Assembly: GCA_011037195.1 (NCBI GenBank)
Contig: JAAEAF010000647.1
Coordinates: forward strand, 62,001 to 126,000
Reading direction: 5' to 3'
From: Triatoma infestans
Lineage: Eukaryota; Arthropoda; Insecta; Hemiptera; Reduviidae
DNA length: 64,000 nucleotides
A model generated the notes under the pieces. The model made no database searches, was not told the DNA's origin, and saw only the letters and a program-made list of their open reading frames with translations. The translations under genes and the position numbers were made by a program. Numbering within the stretch: the stretch's first letter is position 1; each line of letters begins with the position of its first letter. Shown piece after piece: positions 11,085 to 21,536 of the stretch.

Positions 11085-11545
11085 TTGTAGGGGATTATGC
11101 GACCTGAAAGATTTATTGTGTCCCCCGGAGCTTTCTCAGTGCACTGCCGGCCTCCAAGCAGTGTTCTCTAGCTTATAGACAACACTGCTTATCACCGTAC
11201 AGTGAGTTGACTCCTAGGAAGAGAAAATCTAAGGGCAGCTTGCTGGATTCGAGCCCGCGAACTCCGCGTTGCTAGTCCAGTGCGCTATCACTGAGCTAAT
11301 CCCTTCCTTCTCCTTGGCTTGCGCCCATTAACTGGGGACGGTGACCCTAATTTGTGTACTGTGTTTGCTGCCCTTGTCTGTAAAATGTAGAGTATATGTA
11401 GTTCTGTTAAGTGTATTATGCACAGTTCTGACGAAGTGCATGGAGTACTGAGATGTGATAACGACAGATAATGACAGTTTGTCGAGGTCATATGGACGCT
11501 ACTCTCCAAGTATCTGCAACAGATATCCCTTGTGGGCAAAAATGA
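11085..11545 (-). repeat. tRNA-like repeat, single-unit copy
   Basis: On the minus strand the order is GCCCACAAGGGATATCTG (about 11520-11538), CAGAACTG, GGGATTAGCTCAGTGATAGC (A box), a GGCTCGAATCC B box, CACTGTACGGTGATAAGCAG and ending GACACAATAAATCTTTCAGG. The same order is seen at 37.1-38.2 kb, where the central part is amplified four times. The tRNA-like core sits in the middle and not at the 5' end as in a typical SINE. No coding frame. Confidence 0.7.
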
Positions 11546-13180
11546 TAAAGTATTAAAAGATTTTTAGTAAAATACGTAGACATCAGTAACACTAGAAAAT
11601 ATAAAGTTCAAAACGCCAGTAACAATATAAATAAAATATTGAATTCTTTACAAAAATTGTGCATTTTGAATGCTATTCACAAACTTAATGGAATAAATTT
11701 GCAAATCTCTTATTCACGCGAGGTGCTTCCAAGATTCTCCAGTGGTTAATATACCTTGTATGAGTCTCTTGCAGTCATAGATTAATATGGTTGACACTCT
11801 GAACGGTTGTATTTTTCACAAAGGTAAGCGTGGGGATGTGATTGTGAAATATACAATCTTGTGTACACGAGATCTTTCAGTATCTGGGTGAGTGTAGAAA
11901 ATTTCAATTTTTAGCAATTCAAGCCTATCTTTTATCTTAGGGAAAAATTACCTCGTCAAAGGATGATGACCAACTCTGTTGCTATTTTGTGTGTGTGTGT
12001 GTGTGTGTGTACACAGAGAGAGAGAATGAGCCAAAGAAAATTTAATACAAATATTTTTCGAACCCAAGGAATCTCAACACATGTAACTAACTAGTCGGTG
12101 GTTTCGAAAATTTGGCACAATCACCATATTTCCCTCCTTAGAGCAAACGGAAGTAATTAAATAATTTTTTTCTTTTTTTTTTAATAATTTATACGTACAG
12201 GTTTTCTTTATTTTACTTGTGGGTAAGTATACACTATATTTAAAAATAAAGTACATAAAGCCGAAAAGAATAAGAATGTTTTTCTTATAAAGACGGTTAT
12301 GTATTAGCTAATGTTGCATCCATCCTATAGAAATGTTTTCTGGTCACGCTACAATTAATCACGAGGTCAGTTTGTTGATAACATCCAGTGAAGTAACAAC
12401 ACTTCTTGTTTTTATACCCGGTCCAGCCGACCAGAAAGGTTTCAACAAGTACCTAATTTTTTTTTTTTTAACCTTGAAATTATCACTTTTTAAGTTCACT
12501 TTTTTTTTTTCTTTTTTTTTATTATTGTGTTTTATGTGAAATATAAAAATAATAAATAAGGAAAACAAATATCTTAAACACAGACCCTTTATGGCTGGGC
12601 TTCCTAAACACATAGTGTATCAATATTTCTTGGTGGGAAAGAAGACTCAAGTTTATTAATGATTTATATTTTCTACTCAATTTTTTTGTGTGTAAATTAT
12701 AATATATATTAATATACCTTTTAATTGTTATATACAAATATTCTAATAAAAGAATATACGAATAAAAATCTTTCATTTAACACTCATACGACTAAAAGGG
12801 AAAAATGGCCCTCCGCCCGCGGCCAGACCCGATGAATCTTTCTCTAACAATTATGTTTTTTTATTGTGTAAGAAAAAATTCAAACAAAAATGTTAGATTC
12901 TTGTAATATATAGTTAGAATGAATACCGATTTAATGGAATCCGAATCAATTAAAGATTCCTAGAATCCGAAGAGAGGAGAAGCGTACATTAAATGAATCA
13001 AAAGTTAGTTACTCCCCACCTAGGCCAGACTAGGGATTGTTCGATTCATATAAATAGAGCGATAGCCGTACACTTCAGTTTACGATCAGTTTACATCCAG
13101 TCAGCAACCTTCTTATCACTTAGCCTCTCTTCTTCTCAGTACCATTATACCGTAGTTGTCTTTATGGAGATAATCATAGA
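11546..13180. other. AT-rich stretch, no gene
   Basis: Contains a GT microsatellite (11989-12010), a short minus-strand Helentron-like 5' end remnant around 12100-12150, and T-rich low-complexity DNA at 12460-12525. TATA-like ATATAAATAGAG at 13047 precedes a region of LTR-like composition, but I see no LTR boundaries. Confidence 0.45.
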
Positions 13181-13184
13181 AAAC

Positions 13185-13650
13185 TGAAAAAAAAAAAACT
13201 GTTCAGTAAAGTCACGCTTCCGGTCAACCGTTTTTTTTTTTCAAATTCGGTTTCCTTTTTTTGACATATATTTAAGTTTAATTAATATTATATACATAAT
13301 TTAATCGTATAATAACTTAGAGCAAACCCCAAACCACTCCCACCCAAATCCCCTTCTCTTAAATGAATGTTCTCGCTAAAAAGTTTCAAATAAAAGTGAT
13401 AGTTCTCTCTATATGTACATTTAGTATTCCAAGTTTAATGGAACCTTATGCTGCTGCATAGTGAAAAAAAAGAAAAAATGAAATAAACTTCTGTAAAGTC
13501 AATACAACCGATTGTATACAAACTCGAAATTTTTGGCAGCAAATATCATTCTAATTAATATTATGTTGATGATAGATCGTATAATTAACTAAAATAGCAT
13601 GCTAAAGTATAACCCCTTCCCTCTCCCAAAACCTCCCTAAAATGAATAAT
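13185..13650 (-). repeat. Helentron-like repeat, partial copy
   Basis: Minus-strand modules: ACTGTTCAGTAAAGTC, CGCTTCCGGTCAACCG (CCGGAAG inverted), CCAAACCACTCCCACCC and AAATGAATGTTC, then the next module with AACCCCTTCCCTCTCCC. Both ends are missing. Confidence 0.7.
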
Positions 13651-13889
13651 CCTGGAGTACAGTATGGACCTATATCAGATGTATATTGATTTTAAGCAAA
13701 CGTATGAAATATCAATAGATTAGTTCTGTTGGAATGTTGAAAGATTTCTGTTACCCCTGTAAGTTAAGGAATTTAATTAAAATGACGCTGGAAGAAAATA
13801 AAGTTAGGGTCCTTGTCAAGGCAACAAATCACGCCCTTATAGAGAACAAATAGGACTCCATCAAGATCAACTTTATGTTTAGTATAACG

Positions 13890-14690
13890 CTTGAGTTAAC
13901 TATAAGAAAGGATTTCGTCAGTTCAAAGATTATTGTTAAAAAGTTATTATGGTCCAACGAATACAGATGATGCTTCCATAACCGGCCGAAATACGAATGC
14001 CTTATGCATTACATTTCAAGAATTGAAATTTGATGCAACCTACTAGGGCTAGAAATAAATAAGGACAAAACGAAATACGACGTTTCTAATATAGAAGAGG
14101 ACTGAACAAAGTAAACGATTAAATTCAGAGAGGTATGCTTTTAAAAACAAGGATCAGTTCAACCATAATTACTTACTATAATTACAGCGAAGAGCGATGT
14201 TTCCCAAAAAATTGGAGGTAGATTTGCAGCTCTATACAAGATTTTAACAAGTAAAACTATTTGAAAGATCGTACCGACGAACGAAACAGAAGTTTGGGTA
14301 TTGACACATGAGAACACATGAGAAAGAAAGTTTTAGAGAAAAATATGGGGGCCGGCAGGGAATTGTGATTCCTGGTGAAGAAGAAACAATACAGAACTGA
14401 AAGACCTGTAACGAGAGCCTGATATAATAGCCGTGGTGAAGGCCAAGAGATAGCATTAGCTAGGGTAGGTAGAGAGCGTGTCCAAGAAAGCAATGGATGA
14501 TCACCAAGGGGATAGAAGGTTATGAGGTAAACCGAAAATAAGACGGTTTCAGGAGAAGTATCTTAGGAGAGTCCAAGTACGGAGATTACGAGGCTAAACT
14601 CGAGGACGATGCAGTTCTGTTGCGAGGGAAGCCAAACATCTAAGTAAAGAGAAGCTGTGGCCCCTGCAGAACTCAAACAGAAAAATAAAA
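13890..14690 (+). pseudogene. RTE-like LINE reverse transcriptase, C-terminal remnant
   Basis: Broken frames together give the order typical of the end of an RTE/Bov-B-like RT. There is a degraded active site near 13968, then LEINKDKTKYDVSN (about 14050-14094), SDVSQKIGGRFAALYKILTSKTI (14190-14265, shown by the block DVSQKIGGR...KILTSK), TEVWVLTHENT (about 14287-14320), NNTELKDL and REPDIIAVVKAK (about 14385-14445), and GKPKIRRFQEKYLRRVQVRR (about 14523-14590). Stops and frameshifts lie between blocks. It is 5'-truncated. The clade call rests on the ETWVLT and RRIGRPRxRW-like motifs. Confidence 0.6.
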
Positions 14691-14699
14691 CTTTTAGCA

Positions 14700-14785
14700 A
14701 CAATTCCAAGTTTGAAAAAGTGGGTCAGTTAGAATTTTAAGATGTGCGGTAAGAGAAAGTTATTTGAGGATTTCATGTACATTTT
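14700..14785 (+). repeat. Helentron-like repeat, 3' end only
   Basis: GGTAAGAGAAAGTTATTTGA and a decayed stem-loop correspond to the 3' sub-terminal repeat and hairpin of the family. It abuts the 5' end of the next copy (ACTTTCTCTT at 14786), giving a head-to-tail junction. Confidence 0.55.
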
Positions 14786-16330
14786 ACTTTCTCTTCTAAT
14801 CTAATCCAGAAACTTGGGGCCTTCAAATGGAGGTTCAGCACTTAGACCTCAGCTGGGCCCGTTGTGCACCGGTATAAATGCCTCACATCAGCCCTGTATC
14901 ATTAAAAAAACGCCAAGGCTGAGGCGAGTGGAATTTCTGATCCTGCCTTCGGCTCCAAATTATAGACGCCAAATTCAGGAATCGTCTAGGAAACATAGTG
15001 TACGCACTTTCCAGGAAGATGAAACGGTGTCCTCATCCTTTTGCCCGCATTTCCTGCAAAGTAAGTCCGCAGAGAGAGACCCATAACTTTTTTCTGTCGA
15101 GGAGATAGTTTGTGCGATTCTTTGAGAGGCGACTCCAGGAAAATCTTAGAGTGCCTCAGCTCCGCAATATTTTGCAGTTCTGTACGAGATGCCGCAGAAA
15201 GGCTTCGGCGGGCCGATGGGCGTTCGTAAGGCGCACTCCTTTGCCAGTCTGTCGGCCTCTTCGTTACCTTGAATGTCTTTATGTCCCGGCACCCAACCCA
15301 GTGAAAGACTATTGTGGTTTGCCAGAAATTCTAACTGTTCGCGATATTCTTTAACAATCTTCGACCTGATGCAGTTCGCCTCTTACTTCCTATTAAGAGG
15401 AAGAATTGCGTTTTCGAAATTGAATTTTCACTGAAAATCCAAATTTTGGGGTTTCCTGAATACGAGAAAAATGTTTTTAGCGAATGGTTTGTAAATGTGT
15501 GTATGTACGTATGTATGTTAACAGAATATCTTAAACAACAAAAAGTTGCAGGAAGCTCAAACTTGGTGTATTTAATATCAGCACGAAGATTTCGGGTAAA
15601 ATCCATCAATCGCAAATACACGACTTTACTGAATGTTTTTTTCTTCTTCAGGTGTTTTTTTTGTGATTTTTCTCGATAACGGCAACCATTTTCCTTAATC
15701 TTAGTATACTAACTACTCACATAAATGCCTATCACTTTTATTTGGAACATTTTCCCAGCGAATTTGTTCTTTGGGGGATTCTGAGGGACCAGAGTAGCGT
15801 TATGCTTGCTTTCGTCTAATGTACTATTTCAGTATAATATTATATGGTTTTACCACCACCTACATAGTATTAATATACATTAGAAGCATTGACAAGATTT
15901 CTAATTTGTAGAAAATCGGTTTACCGGAAGTGCTATTTTACAGAATAGGTTATTTAATTTTTTGGAATTTTTTTCGAAAACCTGGTTTTCAACTACTATT
16001 TTCTTTGAAATTAGGAATGCTATGCTGCATAGATAGAAACGTATCACTTTTATTTGAAATATTTTTCTGTAAAAATTGCTTTTGAGTGGTTACGAGGAAT
16101 ATGCCAGTTATAATTGAAATGTGTTTTGTTCATTATTGGCTCTCTACAATGTAATCATTCTCTACTTGCCTCTATTGGTAAATTGACACTTGTCCCCCCA
16201 CTACCTGTATATTTATCAGTTGGGACATATTAGCAAAAAATTTGAAATTTGAAGAAAATTCATTTTTTTATATAAACTGCATTAAAAGAGAAAGTAAGAG
16301 AAAGTTGTATGAGTGTATCACATTTTATTT
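14786..16330 (+). repeat. Helentron-like repeat copy, split by a LINE
   Basis: The first ten bases (14786-14795) are separated from the remainder (from 15380, CTCTTACTTCCTATTAAGAGG-like) by a LINE fragment, with CTCTT on both sides. The order is then canonical: TTTTCACTGAAAATCC, GTGTGTATGTACG, repeated CACTTTTATTTG modules, and a 3' end AGAGAAAGTTGTATGAGTG. Another copy follows at once (16336). Confidence 0.7.
14796..15379 (-). pseudogene. R1/I-like LINE RNase H fragment
   Basis: On the minus strand 15354-15232 reads YREQLEFLANHNSLSLGW, VPGHKDIQGNEEADRLAKE, which is the end of a LINE RNase H domain with the last catalytic Asp in NEEADRLA. A Cys-rich C-terminal part follows only in broken frames, with a short unrecognised 3' region to 14796. 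Everything upstream (endonuclease, RT) is missing. It was inserted in the first bases of a Helentron-like copy. Confidence 0.75.
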
Positions 16331-16335
16331 TTATT

Positions 16336-16475
16336 ACTTTCTTACCCCTAGTAAGAGGAAGTATTGTAATCGTGTCAAATTTTCGATATCGAGTTTTCAC
16401 CGGAAATATCCCTGAGTCCAAAAAAGTGATTTTTAGCAAATAATCTGTGTGTGTGTGTGTGTGTGTGTGTAAAAC
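16336..16475 (+). repeat. Helentron-like repeat, 5' end fragment
   Basis: Canonical first 140 bases (ACTTTCTTACCCCTAGTAAG, TTTTCGATATCGAG, CACCGGAAATATCC) up to the GT microsatellite (16446-16471), where similarity stops. It is the third member of the head-to-tail series 14700-16475. Confidence 0.7.
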
Positions 16476-16686
16476 CTAAACGATGAGCCCCCAGGGTTTG
16501 CCCATAAAATAATTGTTTCTTATCAGTACATTTCTAAATAGGTAATTTCAGCAGAGGTCGTCATTCATTAGTCTCTTAGACGACTATAATACTTGTTTTA
16601 AAACGCAATATTGTTTAGTTGAAACGCTAGTTCTTGCCATAGCATGGGGGGTCATCGACCTTTAACTAGTTAAACATATGATAATG

Positions 16687-16724
<38 letters not shown>

Positions 16725-17369
16725 AAATTTCTTTCTGCAAAACAACGTATATTGAATTTCACTTAGTTGAAGTATTGAAATAAACTGTTAAAGTTTTATT
16801 ATAACATTGATAATAGTTTATTTATTCCTCATTGCAAGAAAATAAACTGAACATAAGAGGAGCCAATATTAAATTATGATACATAAATAGTAATGATGTA
16901 ATGATTACAATAGTATTATACACAAATAATCTATTGTTTAAAGAAAAAAAAAAAAATGAAACATTTCGTTTATAAATAATGAAACACAATTATATTATAT
17001 GACTGACAGATTGCCAGTACAGAATTCTGAAAGTCAAGTGAAACACATTGTGTAGGCAGACAATAACCTAGAAAAAATTTATAATTTATCTAATACACAG
17101 TTATAATGGAAGTAATAAAGAAGTAATTAAAATAATATTCTTAAAGGTAATAGGAATAATAATTCTTATCTTCTACCAACATGGCCGGAGAGTTTCTAGT
17201 ATTGTTTTGTTTCTCTATTGCAAATCAAGATTTTTATTTGCTGTGATTTAGAAGCATAGGCGTTCACAAAAAAAAAAAAAAAATTATCCAGGGAGTGGCA
17301 AAACTTGGAGATTATATAAAATATATCCGTTTCTATTGTATTATTATTATATAATAAATGAATTGCAGA
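16476..17369. other. AT-rich stretch, nothing recognised
   Basis: Includes a T-run of about 32 bases (16690-16720). No coding signal. Confidence 0.45.
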
Positions 17370-17446
17370 TCGTGCATAGAGTTTCAAAATTGAGTTTTCA
17401 CCGGAAATACATGTTTTGGAAACTCCCTGAATACGAAACAAAAAAA
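17370..17446 (+). repeat. Older Helentron-like 5' fragment, host of a nested copy
   Basis: GAGTTTTCACCGGAAATAC then CCCTGAATACGAAACAAAAAA matches the family from about position 60 to the A-run (normally GAGTCCAAAAAAGTGG). A complete minus-strand copy begins exactly in this A-run. Confidence 0.55.
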
Positions 17447-18424
17447 TCTGGTGTGAAACACTCACACAACTTTCTCTTACTCCAGTTCTCAAAATTATAA
17501 TTGACAAATTTTATAGTTTGTTTACCGAATTTAATGAAATTCGTCGAAAATTGAAAAAAAACTGTTCAGTAAAAGCGCACTTCCGGTTTACTAATCTTCT
17601 TAGAATTCAGAATTTTGGCCATCTATTTATTTCTAATTAATTTTGTTTGGATGATAGAATTGTACAATCAACTATGATAGCAATTTAGAGAAAAACATAA
17701 CCCCACCTCTCCCCTAGAACTGCCCTTAAATGAATTTTCCAAGAGAAATGTTTCAAATAAAAGTTGTAGACTCTTTGTATGTTTAGTTTAGATAAGAAGT
17801 TTCAAGAAAATTGTCGGAGCCATTTTTGAGAAATCGCGAAATAGTGAAAAAATCATTTCAGTAAAGTGGTAAAGTAAGGGCACTTCCGGTTATCCGATTT
17901 TTTGCAAACTCGGAATTTCAACAACACATTCAATTCTAATTAACATTATTTAGATTACAGAATTGTCTAATAAACTGAAATAGCACTTTAGATGAAAACC
18001 TAAACCCCTCCCCCCAAAAGTGCCCTTAAATGAATTTTCACAGAGAAATGTTTCAAATAGAAGTTGTAGCTCTTTGTATGTGTATTTGATATACCAAGTT
18101 TAAAGAAAATCGTCGGAACCATTTTTGAGAAAAACGCAAAAAAGTAAAAAAAAAAAAAACTACTAAAGTGGTACTTCCGATTGAGGAATTTTCACAGATA
18201 ACGTACAGTCAGATCCCATGGTGATACCTAAACGGAATATTCAAGTTTCAACTTCCTACGGTTTTTCGTTTTTGAACTATGCTGTTCACATACACACAGA
18301 TCATTTGCTAAAACACAATTTTTTTGGACTCAGCGGACCTCAAAACGGATATTTCCGGTGAAAACTTGATATCGTAAATTTGACACAATTACAATACTTT
18401 CTCTTACTAGGAGTAAGAGAAAGT
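17447..18424 (-). repeat. Helentron-like (HINE) repeat, complete copy
   Basis: Complete 978-bp copy on the minus strand. TCTGGTGTGAAACACTCACA (3' stem-loop inverted) lies at the left end and GGAGTAAGAGAAAGT at the right end. Three CCGGAAGT/CACTTCCGG landmarks and two C-rich tracts (CCCCACCTCTCCCC type) lie inside. It is inserted in the A-run of an older plus-strand copy. Confidence 0.8.
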
Positions 18425-18534
18425 AAAAAAGTAGAGTAGCGTTGAATTGAAATAAAAAGGTTAAGATTGTATCTATTTTGTTAGTTTGTTTTTTTGTTTT
18501 TTTTATTAGAATGTTCCAATAATATAGTGTGTTT

Positions 18535-19265
18535 TAATATTATTATTATTATGCAGGGTGCCTGATAGCGTGGGACCTAAGCCTATGTGGCTTTTATCCC
18601 CCCGATGCCCCTCATATCATTCCCTTAGTTAATCTCCCCCTGTAGCTAACCGGTCAGTCTACAATATCCCAAGATATCCTTAAACTCCAACCCGCCCAGG
18701 CAATCCTGCGAGAGTGGTGCCTCCCAAATACGCGAAACCTATTACTGACACCTAGCGAAACGGGGACACTGACATAAATAGTGGTGCACCGTTTCCCTGA
18801 CTTCGTCGTCGCAGTTCTGACAAATGGGACTAGACGTCCTCCCTATGTTAAACAAGTGACTAGACACCCAAGTGTGTCCAGTCCTCAGACCTGTCCTACT
18901 AAGGGACAGGAGATACTCCGAAACTTCCTGCTTAATTCCTTTTATATATCTTTAAGCTTGGAGGCACCCCTGCGTGTTTTCTCCAAGACTCTCATCTCCC
19001 AAAAGTCTAATCTGTTTGTCACGAAACTTCTTTGTGACGGCAAGGGCTGGTTCAGGACCACAAAATGGTAATAATGATCCCTCCCTAGCCAACTGATCAG
19101 CCCTCTCATTGCCCTCTGTTCCCGCATGTCCGGGTATCCAATAGAGACGCACCTTACCCCTCCGAGCCAAAGCATTAAGCTCGCTCCTACATTCTTCCAC
19201 TAGTTTCGAACTCCACCATTTATTAATATAGTTCAGGTGCAAAGGACCGCTGATGTTATGCACCT
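18535..19265 (-). pseudogene. I/R1-like LINE, RNase H and C-terminal fragment
   Basis: The minus strand encodes KVRLYWIPGHAGTEGNERAD (RNase H with last catalytic Asp), then GLRTGHTWVSSHLFNIGRTS, CQNCDDEVRETVHHYLCQC (Cys-Cys-His-Cys tail) and the end LEFKDILGYCRLTG-stop, in changing frames. The 3' end carries TAATAATAATATT at 18537-18552, a TAA-type tail as in the I clade. It is a 5'-truncated dead copy. Confidence 0.85.
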
Positions 19266-19299
19266 TTCAAAATACAAAAAAAAAAAAAAAAAAAAAAAG

Positions 19300-19820
19300 T
19301 TGTCAAGAAAATTCATTTTCCTAACCGATTTACCGATTTTTTTCCCTACCAAATGCTTCTAATGTATATTAATATTATTTAGGTGGTAAAATTATACATT
19401 ACTTTGAAACTGTACTTTAGTGAAAAGCTTAACGCTAATTTTCCCCCAACGAATCTCTCAATAAATCAGCTTTCCTAGGAAAATGGTTCAATTAAAAGTG
19501 GTAGATAATTTCTTAATGTTGATAGTATACGAAGTTTAAAGAAAATCGTTGGAGCCTTTAATCCAGAAAATCTGAAAAAAAAAGAAGCAGCTTTCAGTAA
19601 AATCGCACTTCCGGTTGAAGGATTTTGTCCGAAACCCTCTTGTCAGATGCGGTTAATAATAGCGAAACGGAATACCAACTTTGCTGTTCCTGCGATTTAA
19701 CGTTTTTTTTTTAAATATTTTGTTCATAACAAACACACACACACACATACGTACTCTTATAGACCATTCGCTCAAAACATTTTTTTCATACTTCCTGTTA
19801 GCAACGGTAAGAGAAAGTAA
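19300..19820 (-). repeat. Helentron-like repeat, partial copy
   Basis: Minus-strand order: CTTCTAATGTATATTAATAT, CGCACTTCCGGTTGAAGG, CA microsatellite (19733-19748), then CTTCCTGTTAGCAACGGTAAGAGAAAGT. The 3' portion is missing. Confidence 0.65.
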
Positions 19821-20129
19821 TTAGAGCTCCTATCCAATTCTTTAAACATTTAAGAAAAACTTGCGAATTATTGCAAAAAAAACAATCGATAAGGCAAATT
19901 CACTTCGCTTGTTTAGATCGCCTGGTTGCTTTATCCAAACAGTTTGATGTGAAAATACATGCGTAGAAAATTTTCAGATAAAATTATGCGCTTTGAACGG
20001 AACGCATACTTGTTTCTAAATTTTTACCACGCCTTGATGTGTTGCTACACAGAGATAAGTGGAAAAGAGGTATGTCTGGAATCGGCTTTATTTATTGTGT
20101 GCCAGCAAAAAAAAATACATAATCTCGAA

Positions 20130-20450
20130 TGTGTGTAAACTTTAAAAGAATAAGTTTTATAAAAAAATTCGTTGGAACCATTTTCGGAAAAAATTACAAA
20201 AAAAAAAAAAATCTGTAAAATCCATACAAAAGTGGTGCTTCCGGTTGACCGAATTTTAATCAAAACCTTATTGTCAGGTCCCCCCTAATAAGCACCTAAA
20301 GTAAATCTCAAATTTGACTTCCCTTTTTGAGTTATGCTGACCGCACACATACCCCCCAAACACACCACAATTTGTAAAAACCAATTTTCTCTTTCAGTAA
20401 CCTGACCTGAAACACTCACAAGACATCTTACTCCCATTTACATAGTACAT
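20130..20450 (-). repeat. Helentron-like repeat, partial copy
   Basis: GCTTCCGGTTGACCG at 20236, followed by the CACACATACCCCCC region and then CCTGACCTGAAACACTCACA, a 3' stem-loop-like end. The internal modules are reduced, so this is a rearranged or internally deleted copy. Confidence 0.5.
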
Positions 20451-20736
20451 AGCCTCTAATTTATCGAACTCTCATATATAACGCTTCTTCTTTTTATAAT
20501 TTATTTGCATAATTGCACTAATAATTAGTTCAATTCCCTTTTTTTTTATTTTGTTACGAGAAACTAAATTTCGAATGCATTTGCACATTCTTAGGTTGCC
20601 ATCTTTAATATTTTGTGGACTACGTACGCCACCTATACAAAATTAAAGACAATACAGTAAATAGCTAAAAACTCCAGGTCTTAGAAAAGTTATTTAACTG
20701 AATATTATGAATTCCTTAGAGAAAATGTTGTGGGTG

Positions 20737-21495
20737 TTTAACATCAATTTTATTTTCTTCCATTAGTATAAACGGCCAAATACAAAATGGCGGATCTTGC
20801 AATGCATCTTGCAGTTCTACATTCTTATGCCTTCTTTTTCAATAATGCAATGAAATTTATGCGTTTTTTTCTTTATATTTCACATTAACGATATAAAACA
20901 GTAAATAATATGTCACAAATAACTTGATTTTTTTACATTTTTTATAAAAAAATTTTAATGCACAATTCGATAATTTATAAAATACCTACGGAGAGAAAAT
21001 TAATTAAAAAAAATTCTTAACTAGATTTTTCATAAAAATAAGTACCTATAAATATGTAGCCAATCACAGCGTAGAAGTAAAGGTGTCAACTGTGGACATG
21101 GTCAATATGATAATACTAAATTTCTAATTGGCTTAGCATATCCCATCCACATTTCACAACTTCAATTCTACACTGTGATTGGCTAATTATTTATAGCTAA
21201 TATTTCTTTGATAAAACCAGTGTTAAATTGTTTTACTAACTTTCCTTTGTAGGTATTTTATAAATTATCGATTTGTGCAATAAAAAAAAAAATGGAAAAA
21301 ATCGAGTTATTATTAACATAATATTTACTGTTTTATTTCATAAGTGTTAGATATAAAGAAAAAACGCAGACACTTCACTGCATTATTGAAAAAGAAGGCG
21401 TAAGATAATCATGCAGAACTGCAAGAAGCATTGTAAGTCTGCAATTTTGTATTTCCCCGTTTATACTAATGGAACAAAATAAAATTGATGTTAAA
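20737..21495. mobile_element. Long-arm foldback element (759 bp)
   Basis: Two arms of about 370 bp are near-perfect inverted repeats. The left begins TTTAACATCAATTTTATTTT and the right ends with its complement. Internal pairs include TAGTATAAACGG, CCTTCTTTTTCAATAATGCA and AGCCAATCACAG, up to a short centre near 21120. No coding frame. No clear target duplication seen at the outer ends. It resembles a foldback or MITE element. Confidence 0.75.
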
Positions 21496-21536
21496 TACAA
21501 TTTTTACAAAATTTTATTTCACAAAGTTGACATAAT

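Noticed and set aside
12333..12776. Several overlapping frames on both strands
   Set aside because: Driven by T/A homopolymers. Openness on both strands and no domain.
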